The position numbers were made by a program, and so were the translations under genes. 64,000 nt of DNA from Flavobacteriaceae bacterium PS02334 (GTDB taxonomy: Bacteria; Bacteroidota; Bacteroidia; Flavobacteriales; Flavobacteriaceae). The notes under the pieces are model-generated. The model saw only the letters and a list, made by a program, of their open reading frames with translations, was not told the origin of the DNA and ran no database searches. The stretch is from the NCBI GenBank assembly GCA_029959295.1, contig JASCOH010000001.1, positions 248,001 to 312,000 on the forward strand. Reading direction: 5' to 3'. Within the stretch, counting starts at the first letter, position 1; each line of letters starts with the position of its first letter. This document shows, piece by piece, positions 19,044 through 26,638 of this stretch.

Positions 19044-19439
19044 TTAACAAGATCTTGGAGGCTGCCAAATAGAAGAAAGAAACTGGTTGGAGATAAACGC
19101 ATCGTCAAAAGAAACTACCTTAGACGATTCTCGTATGTCAATTTTATGAAATGATTCAAAAAAAAGCGGTTGGGGATATACGAAGCAAAAGCTTAATACA
19201 TCTCCGTGCATAATGAAAGGTAGTTTTTGATCCTGATCATAATCATCATCGTGAGGATGATTTTCAAGGTGGTTACCTTCGTAATGAAGTACCAGAAACT
19301 CCATGACGGAAATTTGAGGATTTTTTTCTTTATGCTCGAAATAATGCTCTACCAGCATAGGAAACTTCAACAACTGACCTAATTCTGTTGTTGAAATAAG
19401 ATATGTAGATAGAAAAAATATTGCGAGCACTTTTTTCAT
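19044..19439 (-). CDS. Small exported His/Asp-rich hypothetical protein linked to metal efflux
   Basis: I start at the ATG at 19439 because it yields MKKVLAIFFLSTYLIST, a signal-peptide-like N-terminus; the frame is open a further 12 codons. The mature protein of about 110 residues contains HYFEHKEKN and then HYEGNHLENHPHDDDYDQDQ, a cluster of His, Asp and Glu that looks suited to binding divalent metals in the periplasm. It ends with PPRSC. I do not recognise a named family. Small proteins of this type are often found next to CzcA-like pumps in Bacteroidetes mobile elements, and it lies in the same orientation just upstream of the pump. A metal chaperone or sensor role is an inference. Confidence 0.6.
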   Translation of the reverse strand: MKKVLAIFFLSTYLISTTELGQLLKFPMLVEHYFEHKEKNPQISVMEFLVLHYEGNHLENHPHDDDYDQDQKLPFIMHGDVLSFCFVYPQPLFFESFHKIDIRESSKVVSFDDAFISNQFLSSIWQPPRSC

Positions 19440-19546
19440 ACTCACAAAGTTACTGAAAACTACATTTAATCCCACATTTCACCGTAATTTATACTGTATC
19501 CAGATAAACTATTGCATAATTTCGATATTCAGACACTTTTTATTAT

Positions 19547-21544
19547 TTACCGTGAAAGCAAATGCTGTAAGTTTGGATCATTCTTGATACGCTCCATTTC
19601 GCTTTCAATAATATTTACAATATCTATTTTTATCTGACGGTAATTGCTTTCGATTTCCTGTTTCATTTTATCCTCACCGTGTTCATTAACAAAGGATAGG
19701 ATTTCCGGTATCTTCTGATAGGCTTTGGTTTCGGCGGCAACTTTTTCATTATCCACTACGATTTCAGCGTGGAAAATCTTTTGGTCGATACGTTCATCAA
19801 AGTTGTCCGAAACTGAACCCACAAACATACCCTGTGTAAGCGTTGAAATTTTGGAAGCTGGAATAAGACTGTCTAACTGTGTAGAAATAGAGGTAGATTT
19901 ATCATTCCTGTTAATCGTCATACTTTGGCGTTTCTGCAATACTTTCCCGAAGCGTTCCGAAAGACTTTTTGCCGTTTCTCCTACAACCTGTCCGCTGAAA
20001 ATATTACCTACCGTATTTTGGATAACCTTACTTTCCTTGTCGCCGTAATCCCTTGTTAATTGCGAAAAATCCTGAAAACCCAAACAAACCGCTACCTTAT
20101 TACTTCTCGCAGTTGCGATAAGATTATCCAGTCCTCTAAAATAAATGGTTGGCAACTCATCTATGATAACAGAACTCTTTAATTGCCCCTTTTTGTTGAT
20201 GAGCTTCACAATCCTTGAATTGTACAAACCCAATGCTGCGGAGTAGATATTTTGACGGTCGGGATTATTACCCACGCACAAAATTTTCGGCTCTTTCGGG
20301 TTATTGATGTCAAGCGTAAAATCATCGCCTGTCATTACCCAATACAACTGCGGGCTAATCATTCTTGACAAAGGAATTTTTGCCGATGCGATTTGCCCCT
20401 GTAATTGGTCTTGTGCTCCGGATTGCCACGCATCCATAAAAGGCGACAAATAATTTTCCAAATCGGGATATGAGGTTAAAATAGTAAATACGTCCGAATA
20501 CTTTTTATTAAGCAATTCAATGGCGTGTGGGAATGTACAATACTTACCGTTTTCATAGATTTTCAGATACCAAATAATTGCCGCCAATAGGATAATTGGG
20601 CTTTCCACGAAAAAATCCCCTTGCTTCTGTATCCAGCTTCGATTGAGGTTCAGCATTATGGTATAGGCAGCTTCGTAAGCATCGGATATGTCCGTCATAA
20701 AATCGGGATTGAGTGGATTGCAACGGTGGCTCTTACGTGGGTCGTCAAAGTTGATGACGTAGAATTTGGGTTGAACTTTGTACTTATCCCGATGCTTCAA
20801 TAGATGATTGTAAGCAATGGTGGAAAGGTCATCAAATTTAAAATCGTAGATGTACATACTAAAGCCTTTCTCAATCTGTTGCTTGATGTAGTTGTTTACG
20901 ATTGCATACGATTTTCCTGAACCCGGAGTACCCAACACAATCGAGGCTCGAAAAGGATTGACGATGTTAATCCAGCCGTTGTTCCATTTTCCTTTATAAT
21001 AAAACTTCGTGGGAAGATTGACGGAATACTCGTTTTCCATTAATTTAGTTTCCTGCTGAAAACTCTCGTTCTCATTGTTGAAAACATCATCCATCAGATT
21101 GGTACGAAGTAGTCGGCTCATCCAAACTCCGGCTACCATTAAAGCGATATAGCCTAAACCTGTGGTAAGGATATAAAGGATTGTAGCGGTTAATAACGGT
21201 AGCTTTAGTAAAGGGAAATTCAGAAAAAACAGGATAGCACCAATAACTAAAGCCACATAGATTTTAGACCAGGTTATCTTTTCATTTTTAACTCCCTTAG
21301 AACCCAAACAGCTTAATGCCAACAATACCAAAGCAAACAGCTTGGTATATAGGGTATGCGAAAACAGCCCTGCCGTTCGCTGAAAATTGCCCAATACTTT
21401 GTTGATGATTTCTAAAGTCCAGCCACGTTCTATAAAGAAACCGTAGCAGAACCAATAAAGGTGCATCAGTACCAAAAGGATACTTACTGCCCTCATAAAT
21501 GCCATAATCTTGGCAAGTCCTCTTAAATCGTCTTCTCCCTGCAT
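19547..21544 (-). CDS. mobC: Type IV coupling protein (MobC/TraG family)
   Basis: A 665-residue VirD4/TraD-type ATPase that delivers the relaxase-DNA complex to the conjugation channel. Four hydrophobic helices occupy roughly residues 12-145. The Walker A motif is LGTPGSGKSYA at 204-214, and the Walker B region is SSVIIDELPTIYFRGLDN. Further TraD-like landmarks are GNNPDRQNIYSAALGLYNSRI and ARSNKVAVCLGFQDFSQL (sensor region). It is the last gene of the minus-strand mob operon mobA-mobB-mobC, the usual order in Bacteroidetes ICEs, where this protein is called MobC or BmgB-linked TraG. The gap to mobB is 101 bp and contains a copy of the GCCAAACAC motif. Confidence 0.92.
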   Translation of the reverse strand: MQGEDDLRGLAKIMAFMRAVSILLVLMHLYWFCYGFFIERGWTLEIINKVLGNFQRTAGLFSHTLYTKLFALVLLALSCLGSKGVKNEKITWSKIYVALVIGAILFFLNFPLLKLPLLTATILYILTTGLGYIALMVAGVWMSRLLRTNLMDDVFNNENESFQQETKLMENEYSVNLPTKFYYKGKWNNGWINIVNPFRASIVLGTPGSGKSYAIVNNYIKQQIEKGFSMYIYDFKFDDLSTIAYNHLLKHRDKYKVQPKFYVINFDDPRKSHRCNPLNPDFMTDISDAYEAAYTIMLNLNRSWIQKQGDFFVESPIILLAAIIWYLKIYENGKYCTFPHAIELLNKKYSDVFTILTSYPDLENYLSPFMDAWQSGAQDQLQGQIASAKIPLSRMISPQLYWVMTGDDFTLDINNPKEPKILCVGNNPDRQNIYSAALGLYNSRIVKLINKKGQLKSSVIIDELPTIYFRGLDNLIATARSNKVAVCLGFQDFSQLTRDYGDKESKVIQNTVGNIFSGQVVGETAKSLSERFGKVLQKRQSMTINRNDKSTSISTQLDSLIPASKISTLTQGMFVGSVSDNFDERIDQKIFHAEIVVDNEKVAAETKAYQKIPEILSFVNEHGEDKMKQEIESNYRQIKIDIVNIIESEMERIKNDPNLQHLLSR

Positions 21545-21645
21545 TATTTTTAGTTTTAATGTTCGGGCGTGAATTTAAAGGCTCTATATAGTGGCTATAA
21601 GAATGTGGCACTCAATGGCGGTGCGTGGCGGTGTTTGGCTGATTG

Positions 21646-22935
21646 CTATTTCTGACCTCTTTGGCGGTTTCTTTTCTTCTTCATTTTGTTGGCAAAATCC
21701 TGTTCCTCGTAATCTTCGCCCTGTGCTTCGGGCAATAAACCGCCCAATGCTTCAATCAAACCGTCTTCGTGTTTTTCATTAGTATTCAGGAAGTCGAACA
21801 AATGATGTGGTTCTTCCGAAGGAAGATCTGCATCATTTGATGTAGATATTTTCGGCTGTAATTCAACTGGCTCTTTAATCTCCGGTTTGATGTTATTGTT
21901 CCAATAATCATTAAAGGTATTGGCAGAAAGTTCCTTGCCTAAACGTGAACCGTTCCAGACCGTTTTAGAATTGTGGTCTATAAAAGTTATTCCGTAAATA
22001 CGTCCTGTGTCATTTCTACGCACCACTACATTAATGCCTTGTTCGCCTAACTGCTTTTTAAAACCCTGCTCATCATTTGTTGATTGCAGGGCAATGGTAA
22101 CGGCAGCTTTAATGGTTGGCTTTGTCGGGTGGTCTTTTAAAGCCTCTTTGCTTTTTGCAAAATGCAATTCCAAAGTCGGTAGCCCTGCGTTTTTTCCGAA
22201 AAGCGAAGCCTTGAATGGATGTCCGGCTCTTTCGCCTTTTTCATTTAACGGGATATACAGTAAACCCTGCTGCATCTTTCCCTGCAATTCGCCCTCCACT
22301 TTTTCGGTGGTAACATTGAACAGGGAAAGCAAAGCGTTGTATTCTCCCAAAGTTTGGTATTGATAATAATTCGGCAGGTGGCGAACAACCGAAGCGATTT
22401 GGCTTTTTACATCTCCAGCTTTGTAATCCACCGGACGGAAAATCTTATCGTTCTGCTTGTGTTCCTTATCCGTTGCGGGTATCAAACCGTATTTCCTTTC
22501 GAGTTCACGGCAAACATTCATAGACCGCATTTTCTCGAATTTGTCCGAAATCTTTTTGCCCTCTTCGTCCACGCAAACCGATACAATATGAATATGGCTA
22601 CGGTCAATATCGGTATGCTTGAATACCACAAAAGGTTGTTCGCCGTAACCCATTTCACGCATATACTGCTCTGCCATTTCCCTGTACCTGTCATCACTTA
22701 CCTTGTCTTTCGGGTCGGGATTGAGCGAAATATGCAACGTATGCTTTTCGGTATTGCGGTTGGCTATGAGATAAGGGGCAAAAGATTGGGCTAATTGTGC
22801 AACGGAATAATGACCGTTAGCGGTTTCAATCATCTTATTGGCAAACAAAATTTTTCCGTTTTCATTCTCCACTTTGAGCTGATTGTACGCCAATGCTCCG
22901 TATAAATTTCCGCTTCTTCCGATTTTCGCTATCAT
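21646..22935 (-). CDS. mobB: MobB-type relaxase
   Basis: A 429-residue relaxase that nicks oriT and stays covalently bound to the transferred strand. The N-terminal domain starts MIAKIGRSGNLYGAL, and the metal-binding histidines are HTLHISLNPD (H65/H68) and DIDRSHIHIVSV (H114, H116), the HxH signature of the MOBP group. Candidate nicking tyrosines are Y83 and Y91 in the helix between them. The C-terminal third is charged and low in complexity, ending KMKKKRNRQRGQK. It is 2 bp from the mobA stop, so the two are translationally linked. The role is well supported by neighbours on both sides. Confidence 0.92.
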   Translation of the reverse strand: MIAKIGRSGNLYGALAYNQLKVENENGKILFANKMIETANGHYSVAQLAQSFAPYLIANRNTEKHTLHISLNPDPKDKVSDDRYREMAEQYMREMGYGEQPFVVFKHTDIDRSHIHIVSVCVDEEGKKISDKFEKMRSMNVCRELERKYGLIPATDKEHKQNDKIFRPVDYKAGDVKSQIASVVRHLPNYYQYQTLGEYNALLSLFNVTTEKVEGELQGKMQQGLLYIPLNEKGERAGHPFKASLFGKNAGLPTLELHFAKSKEALKDHPTKPTIKAAVTIALQSTNDEQGFKKQLGEQGINVVVRRNDTGRIYGITFIDHNSKTVWNGSRLGKELSANTFNDYWNNNIKPEIKEPVELQPKISTSNDADLPSEEPHHLFDFLNTNEKHEDGLIEALGGLLPEAQGEDYEEQDFANKMKKKRNRQRGQK

Positions 22936-22937
22936 TT

Positions 22938-23375
22938 CTAAGGCTGTTTTTTCAGATGTTTTGCTTCAAATTCTTCGGTTATCTGAATGATTTTTTGGCA
23001 TAGCATCGCCATTTCAGCCGTCTGTTTTTCCAATTTGTAAAGGAACGCTGCGGCTTTTTTCTCGGAAAAATTCTTGTACAACAGCTTTACAATCTGATTA
23101 TAATTCACACCTACGGAGCGAAACTGACTGTGAAACGAGGTCAATCGCATATAAAAATCAACCGTTCCTTTATCAATTCTAACCGATTTCATTTCCTTAC
23201 TGAACAGCAGGGAAATGATAAACTTTGCTTTGTTGGGCATTCCCGATGCTTCAAAAAGCGATAAAAGTTTGGCATTTTCTTCGTCTGTAAGACGGAAAAC
23301 GTGGCGGTGGATGCTCGGGTCGGTTTTCGGTGTCCGTCCGCCCTTATTCTGTTTTTTGTTACTGTTCTCGTTCAT
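22938..23375 (-). CDS. mobA: MobA-like relaxosome accessory protein (ribbon-helix-helix type)
   Basis: About 145 residues, started at the ATG at 23375 (MNENSNKKQNKGGRTPKTD). The longer frame to 23399 lacks support. The basic N-terminal tail precedes HRHVFRLTDEENAKLLSLFEASGM, matching the ribbon-helix-helix DNA-binding region of MobC-type relaxosome proteins in Bacteroidetes. A C-terminal helical segment (YKLEKQTAEMAMLCQKIIQITEEF) may dimerise. Such proteins bind near oriT and help the relaxase nick it. Consistent with that, a large inverted repeat lies 66 bp upstream of the start. Confidence 0.85.
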   Translation of the reverse strand: MNENSNKKQNKGGRTPKTDPSIHRHVFRLTDEENAKLLSLFEASGMPNKAKFIISLLFSKEMKSVRIDKGTVDFYMRLTSFHSQFRSVGVNYNQIVKLLYKNFSEKKAAAFLYKLEKQTAEMAMLCQKIIQITEEFEAKHLKKQP

Positions 23376-23440
23376 CACTAATCCATTTTTAATCCACACA
23401 AAACCTCGACTTCGGAGAGCGTTTTCTGCCCCCTGCTAAG

Positions 23441-23496
23441 GGCAAGTTGTTTTGAGGCACTAACTCGGTTTCGAGTGCCTCAAAACACAACTTGCC
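23441..23496. other. Long inverted repeat, candidate oriT or mob-operon control site
   Basis: GGCAAGTTGTTTTGAGGCAC (23441-23460) faces GTGCCTCAAAACA-CAACTTGCC (23475-23496). The arms match over 20 bp apart from a two-base insertion in the right arm. The 14-bp loop itself contains CTCG/CGAG. It lies immediately upstream of mobA and between divergent mob and tra genes, the usual place for oriT in Bacteroidetes ICEs. A nick site cannot be assigned from sequence alone. A transcription terminator is less likely because no U-run follows either arm. Confidence 0.5.
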
Positions 23497-23675
23497 GTGT
23501 TCCGTTGAACACAAAAATCCGCCCTGCGGGACGGATTAAATGTAACAGGGAAAAACGGCTCGATGCCGTTCTCGTTACCCTCCAATTTGTCTAAAGACTT
23601 TTGCATAAATCCGTTAATAAAAATCATTTTACAAAGTAAAGCCCTGTTTACGAAAGCATTGTACTGTATAGCTGT

Positions 23676-23710
23676 GCCAAACACTGCCTTTGAACGCCAA
23701 ACACTGCCAC
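23676..23710 (+). repeat. GCCAAACACTGCC motif pair
   Basis: Two copies of GCCAAACACTGCC sit 19 bp apart start to start, separated by TTTGAA. The 24-base block 23676-23699 recurs with three mismatches at 40146-40169 upstream of traE. Shorter copies occur inside traD (25427-25440) and, reversed, between mobB and mobC (21627-21639). The role is unknown. Confidence 0.55.
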
Positions 23711-23825
23711 ACCGCAATCAGCGGGCAAATCAATCGCTTTATTTGCCGTATAATTTTAGTGCAGGTAGTAAAAAATGTATCTAAACAAAGAAGAAAATCA
23801 GGTTTGCAAACAGACAGTTTGGAAT

Positions 23826-23874
23826 AAAAGCATAGGGTTTTAAAAGCATAAAACAATAAAAGTGTAAAAGCATA
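23826..23874 (+). repeat. Three AAAAGCATA repeats upstream of traA
   Basis: AAAAGCATA occurs at 23826-23834, 23842-23850 and 23866-23874, starts spaced 16 and 24 bp apart, with related AATAAAAG and AAAAGCGG between. The cluster lies about 200 bp upstream of the ParA-like traA gene in the 700-bp mob/tra intergenic region. It resembles iterons or a protein-binding array. A ParA-partner site, replication site or simple AT-rich drift are all possible. Confidence 0.45.
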
Positions 23875-24074
23875 AAAGCGGTAAAGCAATTTACCTGTTG
23901 CAAGTTTTGCCACTTGCCAAAGAATGTGTCTTACAAGGCAAAAATGAAAGCAGATACCTGTGCAGGAAAGTACCCAAAAGGGAATGCAGGAATATAGGAA
24001 TGAGGTAATAATCAGATAAACCAATATTCAATCCTGCAAAACAAATAAAGTGTGTAACAATAAATTTTTAAATA

Positions 24075-24842
24075 ATGGAAACAACAAAGAAAACTTTAAA
24101 AATCAGCTTCTCCACGCAAAAAGGCGGTGTGGGAAAATCTACAATGACCACTTTGCTGGCAAGTGTGCTTCACTACCGTTTAGGTTTTAATGTGCTGGTG
24201 ATGGACTGCGACTTTCCGCAACACAGCCTGACCAATATGCGTGAACGGGATAAGAGAACCATAATGCAGAACGACTACCATAAAAAGGCGGCAATGAAGC
24301 AGTTTCAAGCCATCAACAAAAAAGCGTACCCGATTATTAAATGCAAAGCTGAAACAGCTTTGGAGAAAGCATCGGAATACAGAAGCCAGTCGGTTGTTGT
24401 ACCGGATGTTATTTTCTTCGACCTGCCGGGAACAGCCAATACCAAAGGCGTACTGACTACCTTAAAAAAAATGGACTTCATCTTTTCGCCCATTACTGCC
24501 GACCGTTTGGTAGTGGAAAGTACATTGGGCTTTACCAAAGCCTTTCTCGGACTTCCCCAAACGGACGAGGGCAATCCCGAACAAGAGATGTGGCTGTTCT
24601 GGAACCAAGTGGACGGCAGGGAAAAAACAGGTTTGTATGATGCGTATCAAAGTGTCATCAAAGAACTCAACCTGCCCATAATGGAAACAAGGATAATGGA
24701 TAGCAAGCGTTTTCGAAAGGAAACAGATGATACAGGTAGTTATGTATTCCGGTCAAGTTTGCTGCCTGCCGAACCACAGTTAATGAAAGCAACTAAAATG
24801 GATTTGTTTGTCGAGGAATTTTTAAAAATCACTCATCTATAA
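24075..24842 (+). CDS. traA: ParA/MinD-like ATPase TraA
   Basis: A 255-residue cytoplasmic P-loop ATPase. The deviant Walker A motif is KGGVGKST at 16-23, with the signature lysine of the ParA family. Walker A' lies in VLVMDCDFPQHSLT, and Walker B in VVPDVIFFDLPGTANTKGV. In Bacteroidetes ICEs this is the first tra gene (traA), probably positioning DNA or the transfer machinery rather than partitioning a plasmid. No ParB is adjacent. It starts the short tra module traA-traB-traD, each gene 3 to 12 bp from the next, which the defence operon then separates from traE. Confidence 0.85.
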   Translation: METTKKTLKISFSTQKGGVGKSTMTTLLASVLHYRLGFNVLVMDCDFPQHSLTNMRERDKRTIMQNDYHKKAAMKQFQAINKKAYPIIKCKAETALEKASEYRSQSVVVPDVIFFDLPGTANTKGVLTTLKKMDFIFSPITADRLVVESTLGFTKAFLGLPQTDEGNPEQEMWLFWNQVDGREKTGLYDAYQSVIKELNLPIMETRIMDSKRFRKETDDTGSYVFRSSLLPAEPQLMKATKMDLFVEEFLKITHL

Positions 24843-24854
24843 AAATAGTAAAGT

Positions 24855-25259
24855 ATGGCTTCAGATAACAAAAACAACGATTTTGAAAAGCCCAATGTTG
24901 ATGAGGAATACCTTATGAACGTCATAAGCGGCGATGAGCCTGTTGTTCCACCGACTATTAACAAAAAGCAGGATGTGCCAAAGGAAACAAAGCCCAGGGA
25001 AAAAGCCCGTAACAGTTCATCAAAGAAAGCGGACTACGAGGAAACATTTTTGGTCAATCGGTTTCCATCGGGGCGTAACGGTAAGGTAGTTTACATACGC
25101 CCTGAATACCACGAAAGATTGCTCCGCATCGTTCAACTGACAAGAGAGGAAAGAACAACGCTCTACTCTTACATTGACAACATTCTTGAACATCATTTCA
25201 GGGAGTACGGGGACGATATTACCGATTATTTCAACGAACATTTTAAACCCATTTTATAA
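24855..25259 (+). CDS. traB: TraB-like DUF3408 protein
   Basis: A 134-residue soluble protein. The N-terminal half is charged and disordered (VPKETKPREKARNSSSKK). The C-terminal half reads VYIRPEYHERLLRIVQLTREERTTLYSYIDNILEHHFREY, the DUF3408 pattern of a ribbon-helix-helix-like fold. Proteins of this family follow traA in Bacteroidetes ICEs and were named TraB in CTnDOT-type elements. DNA binding as a ParA partner is plausible but not shown. The gene starts 12 bp after traA and ends 3 bp before traD. Confidence 0.75.
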   Translation: MASDNKNNDFEKPNVDEEYLMNVISGDEPVVPPTINKKQDVPKETKPREKARNSSSKKADYEETFLVNRFPSGRNGKVVYIRPEYHERLLRIVQLTREERTTLYSYIDNILEHHFREYGDDITDYFNEHFKPIL

Positions 25260-25262
25260 GCT

Positions 25263-25898
25263 ATGGAAACAGTAATTGTGATATGCCTGCTGATAGTCAT
25301 CGCCCTCCTTTTGCAGGATAAGATTGTCATAAAGAAAAGTTCAAAACAAGGACCTCCGCAGAAGAAAGTTAATCCGAACCTGCCTGATATTATGGGGCAA
25401 CCCAAACCCGTAGAACGCCTTTCAATGCCAAACACTGCCAATGAAAGCCAAATTGAGGAACTGGAGATTAACCCTGCTAATTTAGACATTGAATACGACG
25501 AAAATGAAAACGTAAGTATTCAAATTCCGCAGGAAGAGCTGGACGAAGTTTTCAGAAATATGCCTGATTTGGAGGAAGAGGAAGAAGATTGGAACAGGTA
25601 TGGAATATCCGGTGGCGATGATGGTTTTGCCCAAGGGGTTACCTTTGAAGAACTAAGCTCCGTGGGGATGTTGCTCCAAAAAGAAGAATTGGAACCAGCC
25701 CAAAAGGAAACAGCGATAGCGATAGTTCAAAAAATACAGGGAACGGAATTATTCAGCCTATTGGAAAATTCTATGGAAGATGCTTCCCGAAGAATAGCCG
25801 AGCTTTTGGATAGCACCCTTTCATCTGAAACGGAAGACAGTTCTTCAACTTTGCGGAAAAGTGATTTGAGTGATTTTGACATTGGGGAGTTTTTATAG
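25263..25898 (+). CDS. traD: TraD-like acidic conjugation protein
   Basis: A 211-residue protein with one N-terminal membrane segment (VIVICLLIVIALLL, residues 4-17), followed by a very acidic region (QEELDEVFRNMPDLEEEEEDW) and a C-terminal helical part (LLQKEELEPAQKETAIAIVQKIQGTELF). The position after traA and traB matches the small TraD protein of Bacteroidetes ICEs, which has no recognised enzyme domain and is unrelated to F-plasmid TraD. The stop at 25898 is 33 bp from the convergent end of the defence operon. Confidence 0.7.
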   Translation: METVIVICLLIVIALLLQDKIVIKKSSKQGPPQKKVNPNLPDIMGQPKPVERLSMPNTANESQIEELEINPANLDIEYDENENVSIQIPQEELDEVFRNMPDLEEEEEDWNRYGISGGDDGFAQGVTFEELSSVGMLLQKEELEPAQKETAIAIVQKIQGTELFSLLENSMEDASRRIAELLDSTLSSETEDSSSTLRKSDLSDFDIGEFL

Positions 25899-25930
25899 AC
25901 TTCCCAATGTTATTCTTAAGCACAAATAAA

Positions 25931-26638
25931 TCACACTAAACTATGTTCTAACTTCTCTTTCCATTTCTTCCAGTCTGGCATCATTACCTCCTGTAAATCA
26001 TAGAAAGCCTTTGTATGGTTGTGATGCACTAAATGGCACAATTCATGAACAACTACATACTCAATACTACCTTTAGGAGCTTTGATTAACTCTGGATTTA
26101 GAATAACCTTACCATTTGGCGTACAACTTCCCCAACGTTTTTCCATAGAGCGGATATGTAATTCTGGTTTATTGATTTTGTATTTCTTAAACATGGGATA
26201 CACTTTACTCAATACCTCGTCAAAATGAACGAATGCCTTCTCTCGATACCACTTATCGAGAATATCTTTAACGTTATTTTCCTCTTTATAAAGTACCGTA
26301 ATATGCCCTCTGAAAAGCTTCACCTCATTTCTATTACCTATTTCTACACGTAGCTTATATTGTCTCCCCAAATACAGATGTGTTTCTCCATTGACATATA
26401 TTCGTTCTGGTGTGTATGGATGGTAGGATAAAAATTCACGTTGTTGTTTGATGATCCATGGAGCTTTTTTTTTGATATGCTGTGTAATTTTTTCCACCGC
26501 TGTATCATACGGTGCTATTATTTTTACAATACAATCTGGATAGACTTTAATAGTCAAATTTTTTCTATCCTGAAATTCGAGTCTATATTCAATTGTAGCA
26601 GAACCAAATTGTATCTTATGGATATTTTCCACCATCAT
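25931..26638 (-). CDS. YgjP/WLM-like M48-family metallopeptidase
   Basis: A 235-residue zinc metallopeptidase. The N-terminal beta-rich part (about 1-120) is followed by the conserved RSMEKRWGSCTPNGKVILNP and the zinc site VVVHELCHLVHHNHTKAFY, with HELCH at 198-202 and a downstream His/Asp. Genes of this type (DUF45, YgjP) are commonly the last gene of type I restriction operons, overlapping hsdR by 4 bp as here. Their role is unknown; control of HsdR levels by proteolysis has been proposed for type I systems in general. The gene is the promoter-distal end of the defence operon. Confidence 0.87.
   Translation of the reverse strand: MMVENIHKIQFGSATIEYRLEFQDRKNLTIKVYPDCIVKIIAPYDTAVEKITQHIKKKAPWIIKQQREFLSYHPYTPERIYVNGETHLYLGRQYKLRVEIGNRNEVKLFRGHITVLYKEENNVKDILDKWYREKAFVHFDEVLSKVYPMFKKYKINKPELHIRSMEKRWGSCTPNGKVILNPELIKAPKGSIEYVVVHELCHLVHHNHTKAFYDLQEVMMPDWKKWKEKLEHSLV

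Noticed and set aside
23441-23496. Rho-independent terminator
   Set aside because: The stem is strong, but no T-run follows on either strand, and no gene ends next to it.
23629-24024. 131-residue minus-strand frame in the mob/tra intergenic region
   Set aside because: Composition (Phe, Cys, Leu runs) reflects AT-rich repeats; no motif, and it covers the AAAAGCATA array.
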